Below, one piece after another: positions 15,031 to 24,741 of a DNA stretch of 34,352 nucleotides (position 1 is the stretch's first letter; every line of letters starts with the position of its first letter). The stretch is taken from assembly GCA_002503045.1 (NCBI GenBank), contig DAQW01000122.1, forward strand, positions 3,239 to 37,590, in the 5' to 3' direction. The notes beneath the pieces are model-generated. The model was not told the origin of the DNA and made no database searches. It was given only the letters and a program-made list of their open reading frames with translations. The position numbers and the translations under genes were made by a program. The DNA comes from Euryarchaeota archaeon UBA39. GTDB taxonomy: Archaea; Thermoplasmatota; Poseidoniia; Poseidoniales; Thalassarchaeaceae.

Positions 15031-18000
15031 GGATTTTCGTTGCCCCGTAGAGGATTAATCCTACAATCAATACTACCAGTAGAGGCAACCAAGTCGAGGT
15101 AGATTCTGCTCCCGGTGCCGCTAATGATTCAGTATAATATTTCGTTTCAGGTTGAGGATCATCGAAAATCTGACCAGAATTGTTCACTGTAAATTCTAAC
15201 CATGGTGATTCACCAGAATTCCAGTCAGAATAATCAACCATGAAAGAATAATTGACTAATTCTCCAGCAGGGATATCCTTGGATTCTGAGAGTCTTGAAG
15301 ATTCAATTGCTTCTGAATTAGCACTTTCTTTCAAGACTGCTTCAAGAACAATATCTGAAGCATCTACAATACCCGTATTCCGTACTGAAACGAAGACTTC
15401 AGTTACTTGCCCGGCAAGAGGTGGAGTGCTAGATTCTGTTGTCCAAGAACCGTCAACAATCTCAATGATTGGACGGGCAACCTGAACTTGAATTGTACGA
15501 TTCGAAGTAGTCTCACCATCTTCAGAAGATAGACGAAGAATCACATCATAAGTTCCCGCAGTAGCATTAGATGGAACAATCACATCGAAACTATAGGTTT
15601 TCAATGAATCAGCAGACATAGTAATCGATGAAGCCCCAAGAACATTCCAATCCGATGGTGCAAGTGAAGTTAGGTTTACAGCTACTGTATCATCTCCATT
15701 TCCACCATTTTCAATTGTCATCTCAATCCTAGTTGAATCTCCAGGTTTAACACCGTAAACAGGTTGAATTGTTGAGTCATCAAAACCAATATCATAAGTC
15801 TGAGGCACTCGAACTGTAACTCTCTCATTGTATACTGAACCATCACTAGCAGTGAATCTGATATTCAATGCATGTCCAAGGTCAGCATGTCGAGAATCTG
15901 TTTGATTGGGGCCAGAAACTCGTAATGTGACATCACGATTCTGGGCCATCCCATCCTCAAGACCCATTTGTACTGTCCAAGTTGAATTCCAAGCTCCTTC
16001 AGCAGATTCATCTGTGATAGATTCATTCCGAATTTCTAATGTCCATAATGATGAGTCAGTGCCCACTATATCTGCAGAAACAGTATATGTTTCTACTGCA
16101 GTAGTTCCTTCAAAATCAACATTGAAGGTATACGTAACTGGATCGTATGAAATACCCGCAGGTGCCAAAACAACATCTTCTGCGCCATCCAATTCACTTG
16201 CTTCTCCAATTGCATCGGATACGGTGATATTGAGGGAAAGGTCATCGCGTCGATTGAATTCCAACAGTGATAATGGAGATTCTTGGGATTCCCCAACAGT
16301 AACTGATTGACCAGCAGAATATTCCATCAAAGTATCTCTTTCATTTGTATGGAATTCACTTTCCATACTTACAGAACCTGCTGGCATCAACATTTCAATA
16401 CCTCCAGTAGAATCTACAGTTAGATTCCATCCTGCACCTTTGGAAACAAGATTCAAACTGACAAATGGTGAAGAAATCATTTCCGCTCCGTTGACTGATG
16501 TATTTGCTAATGTATACTGAGATCCATCGAAGTCGGTCCATTGCGTACCTATACTGATCTTTCCTGCATTTTCTAAGGTGATATTCACATCTCCTCCATT
16601 ACTAATACTAGCATCTAATGCTGCTACACCTACCTGTGATTCAGAAAGATCTGAGGACTCATATACAACATAAACGACCCAATCACCTGGTTCGATTGTA
16701 GCAGACCATTCTCCAGTCCAGTTGCCATCTTGCATTACCAAATCTGGAGAAACTGCTGCCCTCTCGAATCCAATTCCAGGATAAAGAACAATCGTCGTGT
16801 CCGATGAAATTTCACTCCATCTGTCAGCAGGGAGAATATCTACAATACCTGAAACTGAAACCAAAGCAGCTGACATTTCCAAATCGACACTTACTGTGTC
16901 AACGACAATCTCTACAAATTCTTGGTTAGAACTGAATCCTTCCTTTGCTGCAGAAATTGTGAAATTACGTTGTACTTGTACAAATTCAGACCAAGTTCCT
17001 TCTTCATTACTAACTACTACAACTGACTCGCCAGTTAAATTATCAGTAATGGTAACATTTGTTCCACCTACACCTTCATTTGCATCATACAAATCGTCAT
17101 TATCAAGATCCCAGAACAGATTCCCTCCAAGGTTAACCCAACGTTCTGCTTGTACAGAAATCTCTTCTGAACCATTACTGCTTGACAAATCGCCAATACT
17201 AAAGTCATGAATTAGCCATCTAGTTTGCCCATCAGTTCGATTCAACGAAACCGACCAATTTCCGGGCATCAGATGGATATCAACCATTCCATCTTCACCT
17301 GTAGATGATAACGTAATTTCACCAAGGCCATCACTACTATTCGCTGTCAAAACGTAACTCTGTAATGCTTGATCATTAGATGAATCGGTCAAATTAATGC
17401 GGTAATGTGCAGAAGTAACGGTCTGTATCGATAAATCGACTGGAGCATTTGATTCTCCAATAGAAATCAAGCCCCTGTACACTGCCATTTGATCAGATCC
17501 GAAGATATATGGATCAACTGCAACAATCCAATCTCCTTCTGGGAGATAATCACTAATAACGCCACTTTCATTGACATATTTCGTGAATGATTGAGAAGAT
17601 TCGTCGGCAGATATGAATGTGATTATTCTCTGAGCAACTTGGCCGCCCGATTGATTTGTCAAATTAATGTGAGTTAACCATTCAGGAGCAAGTGGGACTA
17701 CCAGTTGCTCTGTTCCATTGCTCAAACCATAAACTCCTTCGGGGATATCACCAATAAATCCAGTATTCCATGAAGTGGAGTTCGGATCTAATGGGTCTTG
17801 TTGGCCAATCACTACACGATAAGCTCCGGCTTCAACTGTAACTCTGGCTACACCATCAGAAACCCATTCTGTTCCATTCTCTAGGACATCTACAACAACT
17901 CCGTGTGTAGAACCCTCTACTGGGACTAGTTGGAATCCTACAGTTCGCATTGTTCCATTTGTCTCATTTCTATCCAATGAATGATCAGTAAAGATATGTA

Positions 18001-21000
18001 CATCAACTGTGATATTATCTGGATAAGCCATGATATCGTATGACTCATTATTATCTGTATGATTAACAGAAAGTGAAGTGACATTCATTCTTTCATCAGG
18101 AACATCAAGAGACCAAACACCAGGTAATATTCTTCCATTGAATCTGCCATCAGGACTTACATCGTAAACAAATGATCCTGAATGTTCTGAACTTGAAGCA
18201 ACGACTTGAATAGGCCTGAAATCAATTATTCCAATATCATACTGATTTCCTAAACGATTCATATCAACCGAACCTCCAATGATATAACTAGGTTCAGCAG
18301 TCAAGTTGAGGATCATATCTTCAACCACAACATGCTTCTCAGAAACTGTCATCTGACTAGAAACTGTGAGGAAAGTGAAATTCGCTTCGATACCTAATGG
18401 TAGAAGCATACTATACATCCCATTAGAATCAGTCAATGCAGAGACTTCGATTGAGCCCCAATGAGCAGTTACTTCTATTCCATTAGCCAATGGAAGTAAA
18501 TCAGCTTCAGGCTTATTAGCATCCAAGACATAAGTCAAATATCCAGTTACAGTAGTACTTTCAACATAATTGAATTGGGTAGTAATGTCTTGAGGACCAG
18601 CATTTACATCTGTGAAATCAAATTCTGAAAAGAACTGCTTTGTTCCATTCAATGCATGTGTGACTGACCAAACACCAGGTGGCATTTCCACATTATACAT
18701 TTGAGTAGTTTCATCATAAAGGGCGATTACAGGATCCATATCGTCAAGATATGCATTTGTGAAATTGATCGAGTCACCTTCAGCAAGTTCCACTGGAACT
18801 CCATCATCAAACAAATGGAAGTGAATATCATGGAATGTAGGAATTGGGTTATCCAAAGTAACATTCTGAGAATCATCATCATTCACGAAAAACATCCTAA
18901 AGGTCTCACTGAAACCATCCATGTCACTATCTACTAACAAAGAATAGTTACCCTTTGTTACTGGACCAAATGCAAACGAACCATTCTCGTCAGTATCCAT
19001 CCAACATGGAGCATAGCCAACATCGACACAAGCAACAGATGTATCTGATGCAGTACCATTCGGGCCAACAAGATGAACTCGACCAGGCAATGCAGTACCA
19101 TTTTCATCTTCAATAGTTCCTGAAACATGTGCAGCAGGAACTGAAAGTACTACTCCTTCTGTAGGTTCATTTTGAACTACCAATGGTTGAGGGACAACAC
19201 TTGTTTCTCCGTTAGGATAAGTAATTTCAACGAAATATTCTCCAGGAATTGCATCAATAAGATGGAAACTTCCAGGCTTTACCATATCTCCACTAAATGT
19301 TCCAGTACCAACGAATGTTCCAGAACCATTGAAAATCCCGTAATGTTCCAGAGTTGAATCACTATCATCAATGATGAAAGCACCCGTTCCAGTAAACGAA
19401 CGACGCTCCATGAAGGTAGTGAACAGAGCAGTTCCATTAGATGTAAATCTACCATCTGCCTTTACTTTTCCAAGTATTATGAATTCATCAGATGTGCCAT
19501 TCATCAAACAGACAAATTCGCCATTAGGTATTGTATCATTGTTACAAGCGACAGGGTTAGAAACTTCTGTACCATTCTCGTGGTATACAGTTCCAATCAA
19601 ATCCCCAATCCCTTCAAAGACACCATTTCCGGTGAATGAATGCCCATCAAGAATGGTCCTAGTATAGTTACCAGTAAATTCAGAAACTGAAATTGTTCCA
19701 CTAGCCACAACCTCACCAGCTCCAGTAAACATTGCTTCACCTTCACCATTGAATCTGAGATCTTCTCCAGTGATTGTACCATTACTAGTTCTCAAGGTAT
19801 ATCCATCTGAATCAACTTCATCCCAGATATTTGTAATTTCAATATCTAACTCTGCTACAGGATCGCCTTCAAATTCATCATTTCCAGTGAACACAATCTG
19901 GCCAGTTACACCAGATGCTTCGACTACAATTGAGACATCTACAACTTCTTCGCCATTGCTATGTCCTGCAATGCCAGAAACATTGACGAATGTTTCTCCC
20001 AGCCACTGCTGACCAGACACATTCGCTAGAATAGCCGTAACTGGATTGACATTTCTTACTCCATTGGCAGAAGGTGCCATAATATCACTATCCCACATAT
20101 TCCAAGCATTTTGATTGCCCTTTGCAGATGTAAGTGCGTCACGGTCAGATTGGAGATCAACAATTCCAGTCATAGCAGAAACTCTAATTCTTCCTGCTGG
20201 AACAATAAATGAGAATTCGCCATTTTCATCTGCATCGACAGAACCAATTGGAACCCACCAATCTCTAGGGTCATTATCGATTACTTCTCCGTTGTTCTGT
20301 ACTTCCTCTTCTCCTGAGAAAGCATCTCTTTCGATAAGTAATCTAGCATTAGGAACAACTCCAAAATCTCCAAGTTGAACAGTTCCAGTTAGAGTTGCGC
20401 CTGAATAGTATTTCAGAATCTTTGTACCAGTGTTTGCATACCCTACATTTTCCTGAATATCTGGGATACTATTGTTGTTATTGTCTGGTTCTCCAGTACC
20501 ATCATTGTACCAATTTGCGATGACAAAATGATTCATCATTGCACCAGGTAATGGACGTGCATTTTGTAAAACAGAATCAGGGGTACCCTGAGCCTTTGCA
20601 CCTCCAAATTGTTGACCAGGCTGTGAAGGGGATCCAGAGAGCCCGAGTGAAGTAGAACCATATCCAACATATGTTCGAGCAACCATTGTTTCAAAGAAGT
20701 CTGATCTTTGCTGATAATCAATATCTACAAGTTCGATTGGGTCAACTGTTGCTCCACTAGCCTGTTTTGTCATATCTAACAGATATTCTTGTTCATACTC
20801 AACTTGGGTTCTTGGAATTACAGGCCCATCTCCTCTTTGAGTCTGGTATACTGATTTGATGTACATGTCAGGATCTAGACCTGAAAGAGTAGTAGGCGCA
20901 TAGAAAATTCCAGTCGGATTGTAACTATGATATCCAGCCATAGCATTGTATAATCCACCTACTGGATATAGTCGATTATCTACTGCAAAGTATCGAATGT

Positions 21001-24000
21001 CATGATTTCTAGTTAATGTCTCTCCAGGACCTCCCTCGTATGACGGGACATCATATTCTACATTTGTAGTGATTTTATGATAGATATCGACTAATGATTC
21101 TAATTCCAACGAAGATTGAAGCATTTGACGTGCTAATGCAAATCTAGCATTTTGACGGTGAAGTGCAGTAGATGGATCAGATAGTCCTTCAAGAATATCT
21201 GATGTATACCAATATCCACCGATTACATAATGTGAAGTTTCATTGCTTCGGTCAGCAGAAGTACCAACAGTTGCATTGAAACTACTCCATGCAGCAGTCT
21301 CAGAACTAGCTGTTTCAGAGATTAATTCCCCATTATGGTAGACTTCCCAGGATTCTGTCAAATCATTAAATCCATTTTCATCAAGATGATGACCATTAAG
21401 CAAATATGTGTCTCCACTGCTTTCAATCACACTCATTGAACGTGCAAGAAGGAATTCAGAGTCATCTCCTGTAGAGATTACCGCATATAATTCATCTATT
21501 TGAGCATCTGATAAATGTGCCTTTAATGCAGATCTAAAATCATTGGAGAAAGGCCCATCATTGTATACCATGTCACCCATTGCAAGATTTACGATGAAAA
21601 GCATCAACAAATCCTCTTGGCTATCTGCAAGCAGCATGTTACCTGTAGCAGGAATACCTGACTGGAAGTTATCAGAAACAGACGGGTGTTGACCTTGAGC
21701 TAGTGCTTGGAAACCATAATCCCACCATGAAACGAAAGCAGGACGTTCACTGAATGAAACATCAGTATCTTGGTTTGCTAACCATTCATAGGCTCTATTC
21801 CAATCTTGACCATTAAATCCAGGTCCAAACGTACCCATATACCTACATCCTTGACAATATGCATCATACGCAGTTGTCCCAGTTTCCGGATAACTGTTAC
21901 TGAGTAAACTCAATGAAGTAAATGGAATGGGTGTGCGGAAAATTTCAGGTGGTAAATTATGAATTGCAAAGTCGATATCCGCCTTCTCTTCACTACCACG
22001 TGGTACTGCTGAATCTAAACCATAGGTCATATGCTGAGAAGCAACGAGCAAGAATACCAAGAACACAGCAGGAACCATTGGATTGGCCCTAGCTGCACTA
22101 CCTACGGATTTGATGCGTGCACCAGGAGTACTTGTTCCCTTTCTTCTCCATGACCGTACAAATTCAGCAGATCCAACTGTCTTCCAAAGCATGACAATGG
22201 AAACTGCGCCAGCAATCGCCATTGCAGGAGTTGCGTTGAAGATAAATCGACCTGCACTCCAAGCCATGTATGCTGCAATAACTACCCATCCACCCAAGAA
22301 CATTTCACTCTGATCATTTCTTCGAAGACCTACCCAAATTCCTCTGACTGCATAAGACACTGCCATGATAGTAACTATTGGACCATATGATGCAAAGAGA
22401 GTTGCACGATTTGGTGCCTGAGCCTCAGCAATGGTTCCGAAAATCTTGTTCGCTGAGAAATAATATCCACCAGTAAACAGAATATCCCAACCGTTGTACA
22501 CACCTAGTACGAATTGTAAGATTGCAAGAATACCTACGAAAGTAGATGCAAGGACTATAGTGGCACCTAGAACTAGTAACCATGGTTTGTCTCTAAACGA
22601 AGTTGCAACCCATCCAAGACCAATTGTTAATCCAGCAATATAGAACATAGGCTGTAGACCTGAGGGGTCAAAGAGTAGGTTCAACTGATTGTGCCCATAT
22701 ACTGGAACAACCATCAGAAGTGAAATCAGCATCATGTTTGATGTTGCAGCTGTTAACATCATGCTGTCTCTTCTACGGAACATATTGAGAATAATCTGAA
22801 TTGCAAAAATCAAGAAGACAATACCTGGACCATATACGAAACCTTTCCAACCAAGACCGGTTGTAGCAAATGAGATACCAGCTAATGAAGAAAGTACCAT
22901 TGTCTGAGGACTTACTTTCCAAGATTCTTGAATTCCTCTCAAAAGGAACATTGGATTCATTCCTGATTCTTTCAACAACTTACTGTCATCAATTGTCTGA
23001 ACTGTTCTAATCCAGAAATAGAATGCTGTTGAAATAAATAGAATCACAAATGCATCGTGATCAGCTAATCCAAGAGTAGAGTGCCCGACGTGACTGGGCA
23101 TCAAAGCAATCAGCCATGCAGCTATTCCACCAGCTGTCTTGGAATGAAGAGTACGTGCAGATGCTGCAACAGGTAGGACGATTAGGGCCCCAAATACTGC
23201 AGGCATTGCTACAACACTGTACCAAACAGCAGTTTCCAATTCAATACCAGTAATTGCATTAATCGCTAAACCGCCTAAAGCAAGACTCCAAGTAAATAAT
23301 GGGGGACGAGGATTGACACCACCTAGTGGGTAGTAACGATCAGCATCAACAATGAAATGGCTTTGATGCATTACTACGTAATCTACTGCTCTCTTCATGT
23401 ACCAAGGGTCAGAACCTCCAGTCATATCCCAAAGTCCAGTGCCTGATCCATTCATTGCCGGAAGAATATTCCAAACTACTCGAATCATAAAACCGAATAC
23501 TAAGGCAGCACCAACGACTAATGGATATCCATTTTTCCCAACCCATTGGCTAGCCAATCCGGGTTCTCGACGATAAGCAACAGGTCCAAAACGACCTCTT
23601 CTTCCAGCAGCAACTACTGAAAAATTTAGGAAGAACCAGAGTGAGAACCACATCATCACTCCACGAGTATCAGTGAACCAAAGTGCGAATTGATCAGTTG
23701 CCCAATCATTAGACTTGATTAATTCGTTAATCATGGTATTTTCTTGCATAAATCCAAGAGTATACATTACTAAATTCACAGCTACTAAACCTGAAATTAC
23801 TACCCATCCTTCAGTTCTCAAATATGCAACTAATAGGACGAATAAACCAACTCCAACAGCCCACCAGTTTCCTAAATAAACTCCAAGGTTATACAAATCA
23901 GTATCAGGTAATTGCTTAATGGTATACAAACTGATAATGTGCAATATTGCCCATGCTCCAAAGGCGATTGGTACATCCTTGGAGATAATGTCAGGAAGGC

Positions 24001-24622
24001 CTTGGAACCAACGTCCAGAACCTGGAGAAATAAATTGTGTTCTACCACGAAGAACAGTAACTAATACCACACTAAGAACCATAGAAAGGAACCAGAATGA
24101 CATGAAAACTGTCATACTGTATGCTGTAAGAGCATCCTGTAAGGAATATGAAACATTTCCATTTCCTCCTTCTGCTATTGATGCACTAGCACCTAGAGCT
24201 AAAGCAAGCATGAATCCAGTAATAGCCCCTACTGCTAAATTTGCTTCCTCATTACGGCCACTTCTTTCGAATAAATGCACTATAATCAATGTAAATGCAC
24301 CAACCAACGAAAGAATCCCTTGATCTATACTCTGGCCTACAAATGCCATAACGACACCCGTTAGCACTACTACTGCCGTTGTCCCAAAACCACCAAGAGA
24401 GGAAGAGATGGTGGGTCGGGCTGCCAATCCAATTACTCCTGCTATTAGCAGAATAATGGTTGTCAAGCCAAGTTCGGTCTGTATGGCAGAGTCTGCCAAA
24501 TCGATCCATCCGACGGACGCTCCTATGAACGCGATGACAAGCATCGCAATCATGAGGACAGGCCCTAAAAATCCGTAGACTCCGGGGCTATCTGCCGTCG
24601 TTTCATTCGCTTCTGTATCCAT
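15008..24622 (-). CDS. aglB: Giant AglB/STT3 oligosaccharyltransferase fused to a long adhesin-like extracellular region
   Basis: A 3204-residue protein; archaeal AglB is usually about 800-1000. Residues 1 to ~860 form a polytopic STT3 membrane domain with the first acidic-loop motif GSDPWYM (Asp405), the second GLADHDAF (D521-H522-D523) and AGRFIFNATP (Arg792). The catalytic/acceptor motif WWDYG is at 966-970 in the first soluble domain. AglB moves the lipid-linked glycan to Asn in N-X-S/T sequons. After about 1330 come many beta-sandwich modules: carboxypeptidase regulatory-like repeats, an F-x-G-x-G-rich section (about 1620-1790), an SdrD-like module, a NEW3-like domain (about 2955-3048) and a CARDB-like domain (about 3060-3160). 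A final TM helix (3172-3195) precedes a basic end. The extension holds about fifty sequons. It starts at ATG 24622 with SD GAGAGG, and the 3' end overlaps the subtilase. Confidence 0.9.
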   Translation of the reverse strand: MDTEANETTADSPGVYGFLGPVLMIAMLVIAFIGASVGWIDLADSAIQTELGLTTIILLIAGVIGLAARPTISSSLGGFGTTAVVVLTGVVMAFVGQSIDQGILSLVGAFTLIIVHLFERSGRNEEANLAVGAITGFMLALALGASASIAEGGNGNVSYSLQDALTAYSMTVFMSFWFLSMVLSVVLVTVLRGRTQFISPGSGRWFQGLPDIISKDVPIAFGAWAILHIISLYTIKQLPDTDLYNLGVYLGNWWAVGVGLFVLLVAYLRTEGWVVISGLVAVNLVMYTLGFMQENTMINELIKSNDWATDQFALWFTDTRGVMMWFSLWFFLNFSVVAAGRRGRFGPVAYRREPGLASQWVGKNGYPLVVGAALVFGFMIRVVWNILPAMNGSGTGLWDMTGGSDPWYMKRAVDYVVMHQSHFIVDADRYYPLGGVNPRPPLFTWSLALGGLAINAITGIELETAVWYSVVAMPAVFGALIVLPVAASARTLHSKTAGGIAAWLIALMPSHVGHSTLGLADHDAFVILFISTAFYFWIRTVQTIDDSKLLKESGMNPMFLLRGIQESWKVSPQTMVLSSLAGISFATTGLGWKGFVYGPGIVFLIFAIQIILNMFRRRDSMMLTAATSNMMLISLLMVVPVYGHNQLNLLFDPSGLQPMFYIAGLTIGLGWVATSFRDKPWLLVLGATIVLASTFVGILAILQFVLGVYNGWDILFTGGYYFSANKIFGTIAEAQAPNRATLFASYGPIVTIMAVSYAVRGIWVGLRRNDQSEMFLGGWVVIAAYMAWSAGRFIFNATPAMAIAGAVSIVMLWKTVGSAEFVRSWRRKGTSTPGARIKSVGSAARANPMVPAVFLVFLLVASQHMTYGLDSAVPRGSEEKADIDFAIHNLPPEIFRTPIPFTSLSLLSNSYPETGTTAYDAYCQGCRYMGTFGPGFNGQDWNRAYEWLANQDTDVSFSERPAFVSWWDYGFQALAQGQHPSVSDNFQSGIPATGNMLLADSQEDLLMLFIVNLAMGDMVYNDGPFSNDFRSALKAHLSDAQIDELYAVISTGDDSEFLLARSMSVIESSGDTYLLNGHHLDENGFNDLTESWEVYHNGELISETASSETAAWSSFNATVGTSADRSNETSHYVIGGYWYTSDILEGLSDPSTALHRQNARFALARQMLQSSLELESLVDIYHKITTNVEYDVPSYEGGPGETLTRNHDIRYFAVDNRLYPVGGLYNAMAGYHSYNPTGIFYAPTTLSGLDPDMYIKSVYQTQRGDGPVIPRTQVEYEQEYLLDMTKQASGATVDPIELVDIDYQQRSDFFETMVARTYVGYGSTSLGLSGSPSQPGQQFGGAKAQGTPDSVLQNARPLPGAMMNHFVIANWYNDGTGEPDNNNNSIPDIQENVGYANTGTKILKYYSGATLTGTVQLGDFGVVPNARLLIERDAFSGEEEVQNNGEVIDNDPRDWWVPIGSVDADENGEFSFIVPAGRIRVSAMTGIVDLQSDRDALTSAKGNQNAWNMWDSDIMAPSANGVRNVNPVTAILANVSGQQWLGETFVNVSGIAGHSNGEEVVDVSIVVEASGVTGQIVFTGNDEFEGDPVAELDIEITNIWDEVDSDGYTLRTSNGTITGEDLRFNGEGEAMFTGAGEVVASGTISVSEFTGNYTRTILDGHSFTGNGVFEGIGDLIGTVYHENGTEVSNPVACNNDTIPNGEFVCLMNGTSDEFIILGKVKADGRFTSNGTALFTTFMERRSFTGTGAFIIDDSDSTLEHYGIFNGSGTFVGTGTFSGDMVKPGSFHLIDAIPGEYFVEITYPNGETSVVPQPLVVQNEPTEGVVLSVPAAHVSGTIEDENGTALPGRVHLVGPNGTASDTSVACVDVGYAPCWMDTDENGSFAFGPVTKGNYSLLVDSDMDGFSETFRMFFVNDDDSQNVTLDNPIPTFHDIHFHLFDDGVPVELAEGDSINFTNAYLDDMDPVIALYDETTQMYNVEMPPGVWSVTHALNGTKQFFSEFDFTDVNAGPQDITTQFNYVESTTVTGYLTYVLDANKPEADLLPLANGIEVTAHWGSIEVSALTDSNGMYSMLLPLGIEANFTFLTVSSQMTVSEKHVVVEDMILNLTAEPSYIIGGSVDMNRLGNQYDIGIIDFRPIQVVASSSEHSGSFVYDVSPDGRFNGRILPGVWSLDVPDERMNVTSLSVNHTDNNESYDIMAYPDNITVDVHIFTDHSLDRNETNGTMRTVGFQLVPVEGSTHGVVVDVLENGTEWVSDGVARVTVEAGAYRVVIGQQDPLDPNSTSWNTGFIGDIPEGVYGLSNGTEQLVVPLAPEWLTHINLTNQSGGQVAQRIITFISADESSQSFTKYVNESGVISDYLPEGDWIVAVDPYIFGSDQMAVYRGLISIGESNAPVDLSIQTVTSAHYRINLTDSSNDQALQSYVLTANSSDGLGEITLSSTGEDGMVDIHLMPGNWSVSLNRTDGQTRWLIHDFSIGDLSSSNGSEEISVQAERWVNLGGNLFWDLDNDDLYDANEGVGGTNVTITDNLTGESVVVVSNEEGTWSEFVQVQRNFTISAAKEGFSSNQEFVEIVVDTVSVDLEMSAALVSVSGIVDILPADRWSEISSDTTIVLYPGIGFERAAVSPDLVMQDGNWTGEWSATIEPGDWVVYVVYESSDLSESQVGVAALDASISNGGDVNITLENAGKISIGTQWTDFDGSQYTLANTSVNGAEMISSPFVSLNLVSKGAGWNLTVDSTGGIEMLMPAGSVSMESEFHTNERDTLMEYSAGQSVTVGESQESPLSLLEFNRRDDLSLNITVSDAIGEASELDGAEDVVLAPAGISYDPVTYTFNVDFEGTTAVETYTVSADIVGTDSSLWTLEIRNESITDESAEGAWNSTWTVQMGLEDGMAQNRDVTLRVSGPNQTDSRHADLGHALNIRFTASDGSVYNERVTVRVPQTYDIGFDDSTIQPVYGVKPGDSTRIEMTIENGGNGDDTVAVNLTSLAPSDWNVLGASSITMSADSLKTYSFDVIVPSNATAGTYDVILRLSSEDGETTSNRTIQVQVARPIIEIVDGSWTTESSTPPLAGQVTEVFVSVRNTGIVDASDIVLEAVLKESANSEAIESSRLSESKDIPAGELVNYSFMVDYSDWNSGESPWLEFTVNNSGQIFDDPQPETKYYTESLAAPGAESTSTWLPLLVVLIVGLILYGATKIRGGRRPF

Positions 24623-24629
24623 GTTTTTT

Positions 24630-24635
24630 CCTCTC
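24630..24635 (-). promoter_or_regulatory. Shine-Dalgarno site of aglB
   Basis: GAGAGG on the minus strand is separated from ATG 24622 by a 7-base A-rich spacer. Confidence 0.6.
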
Positions 24636-24642
24636 GGTGTTT

Positions 24643-24656
24643 CAGCCTGTAGGCTG
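24643..24656. repeat. Short inverted repeat in aglB upstream region
   Basis: CAGCCT-GT-AGGCTG is a perfect 6-bp inverted repeat beginning about 20 bases upstream of the aglB start and just before the SD. It could be a small 5'-leader hairpin or an operator half-site pair. It is short enough to be chance. Confidence 0.4.
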
Positions 24657-24719
24657 TAGCATCGCGCCCACCTGACTTCTCTTAATAACGGTCACGGGTA
24701 CGGTATCGGAAAATAACAA

Positions 24720-24741
24720 TTGAAAAAGACTACTTTTTCAA
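24720..24741 (-). terminator. Hairpin spanning the purD stop codon, candidate terminator
   Basis: A perfect 9-bp inverted repeat (TTGAAAAAG / CTTTTTCAA) encloses a 4-base loop TAGT, whose first three bases are the purD stop codon. On the purD strand it is followed by the T-rich stretch TTGTTATTTTCC. This resembles an intrinsic terminator between purD and aglB, although the stem is AT-rich and archaeal termination depends mainly on T runs. Confidence 0.45.

Noticed and set aside
15008..24622. AglB extension as a separate downstream gene joined by error
   Set aside because: The frame is uninterrupted for 3204 codons with uniform sequon density, and I see no internal SD plus start near the domain border. 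An assembly error cannot be fully excluded by eye.
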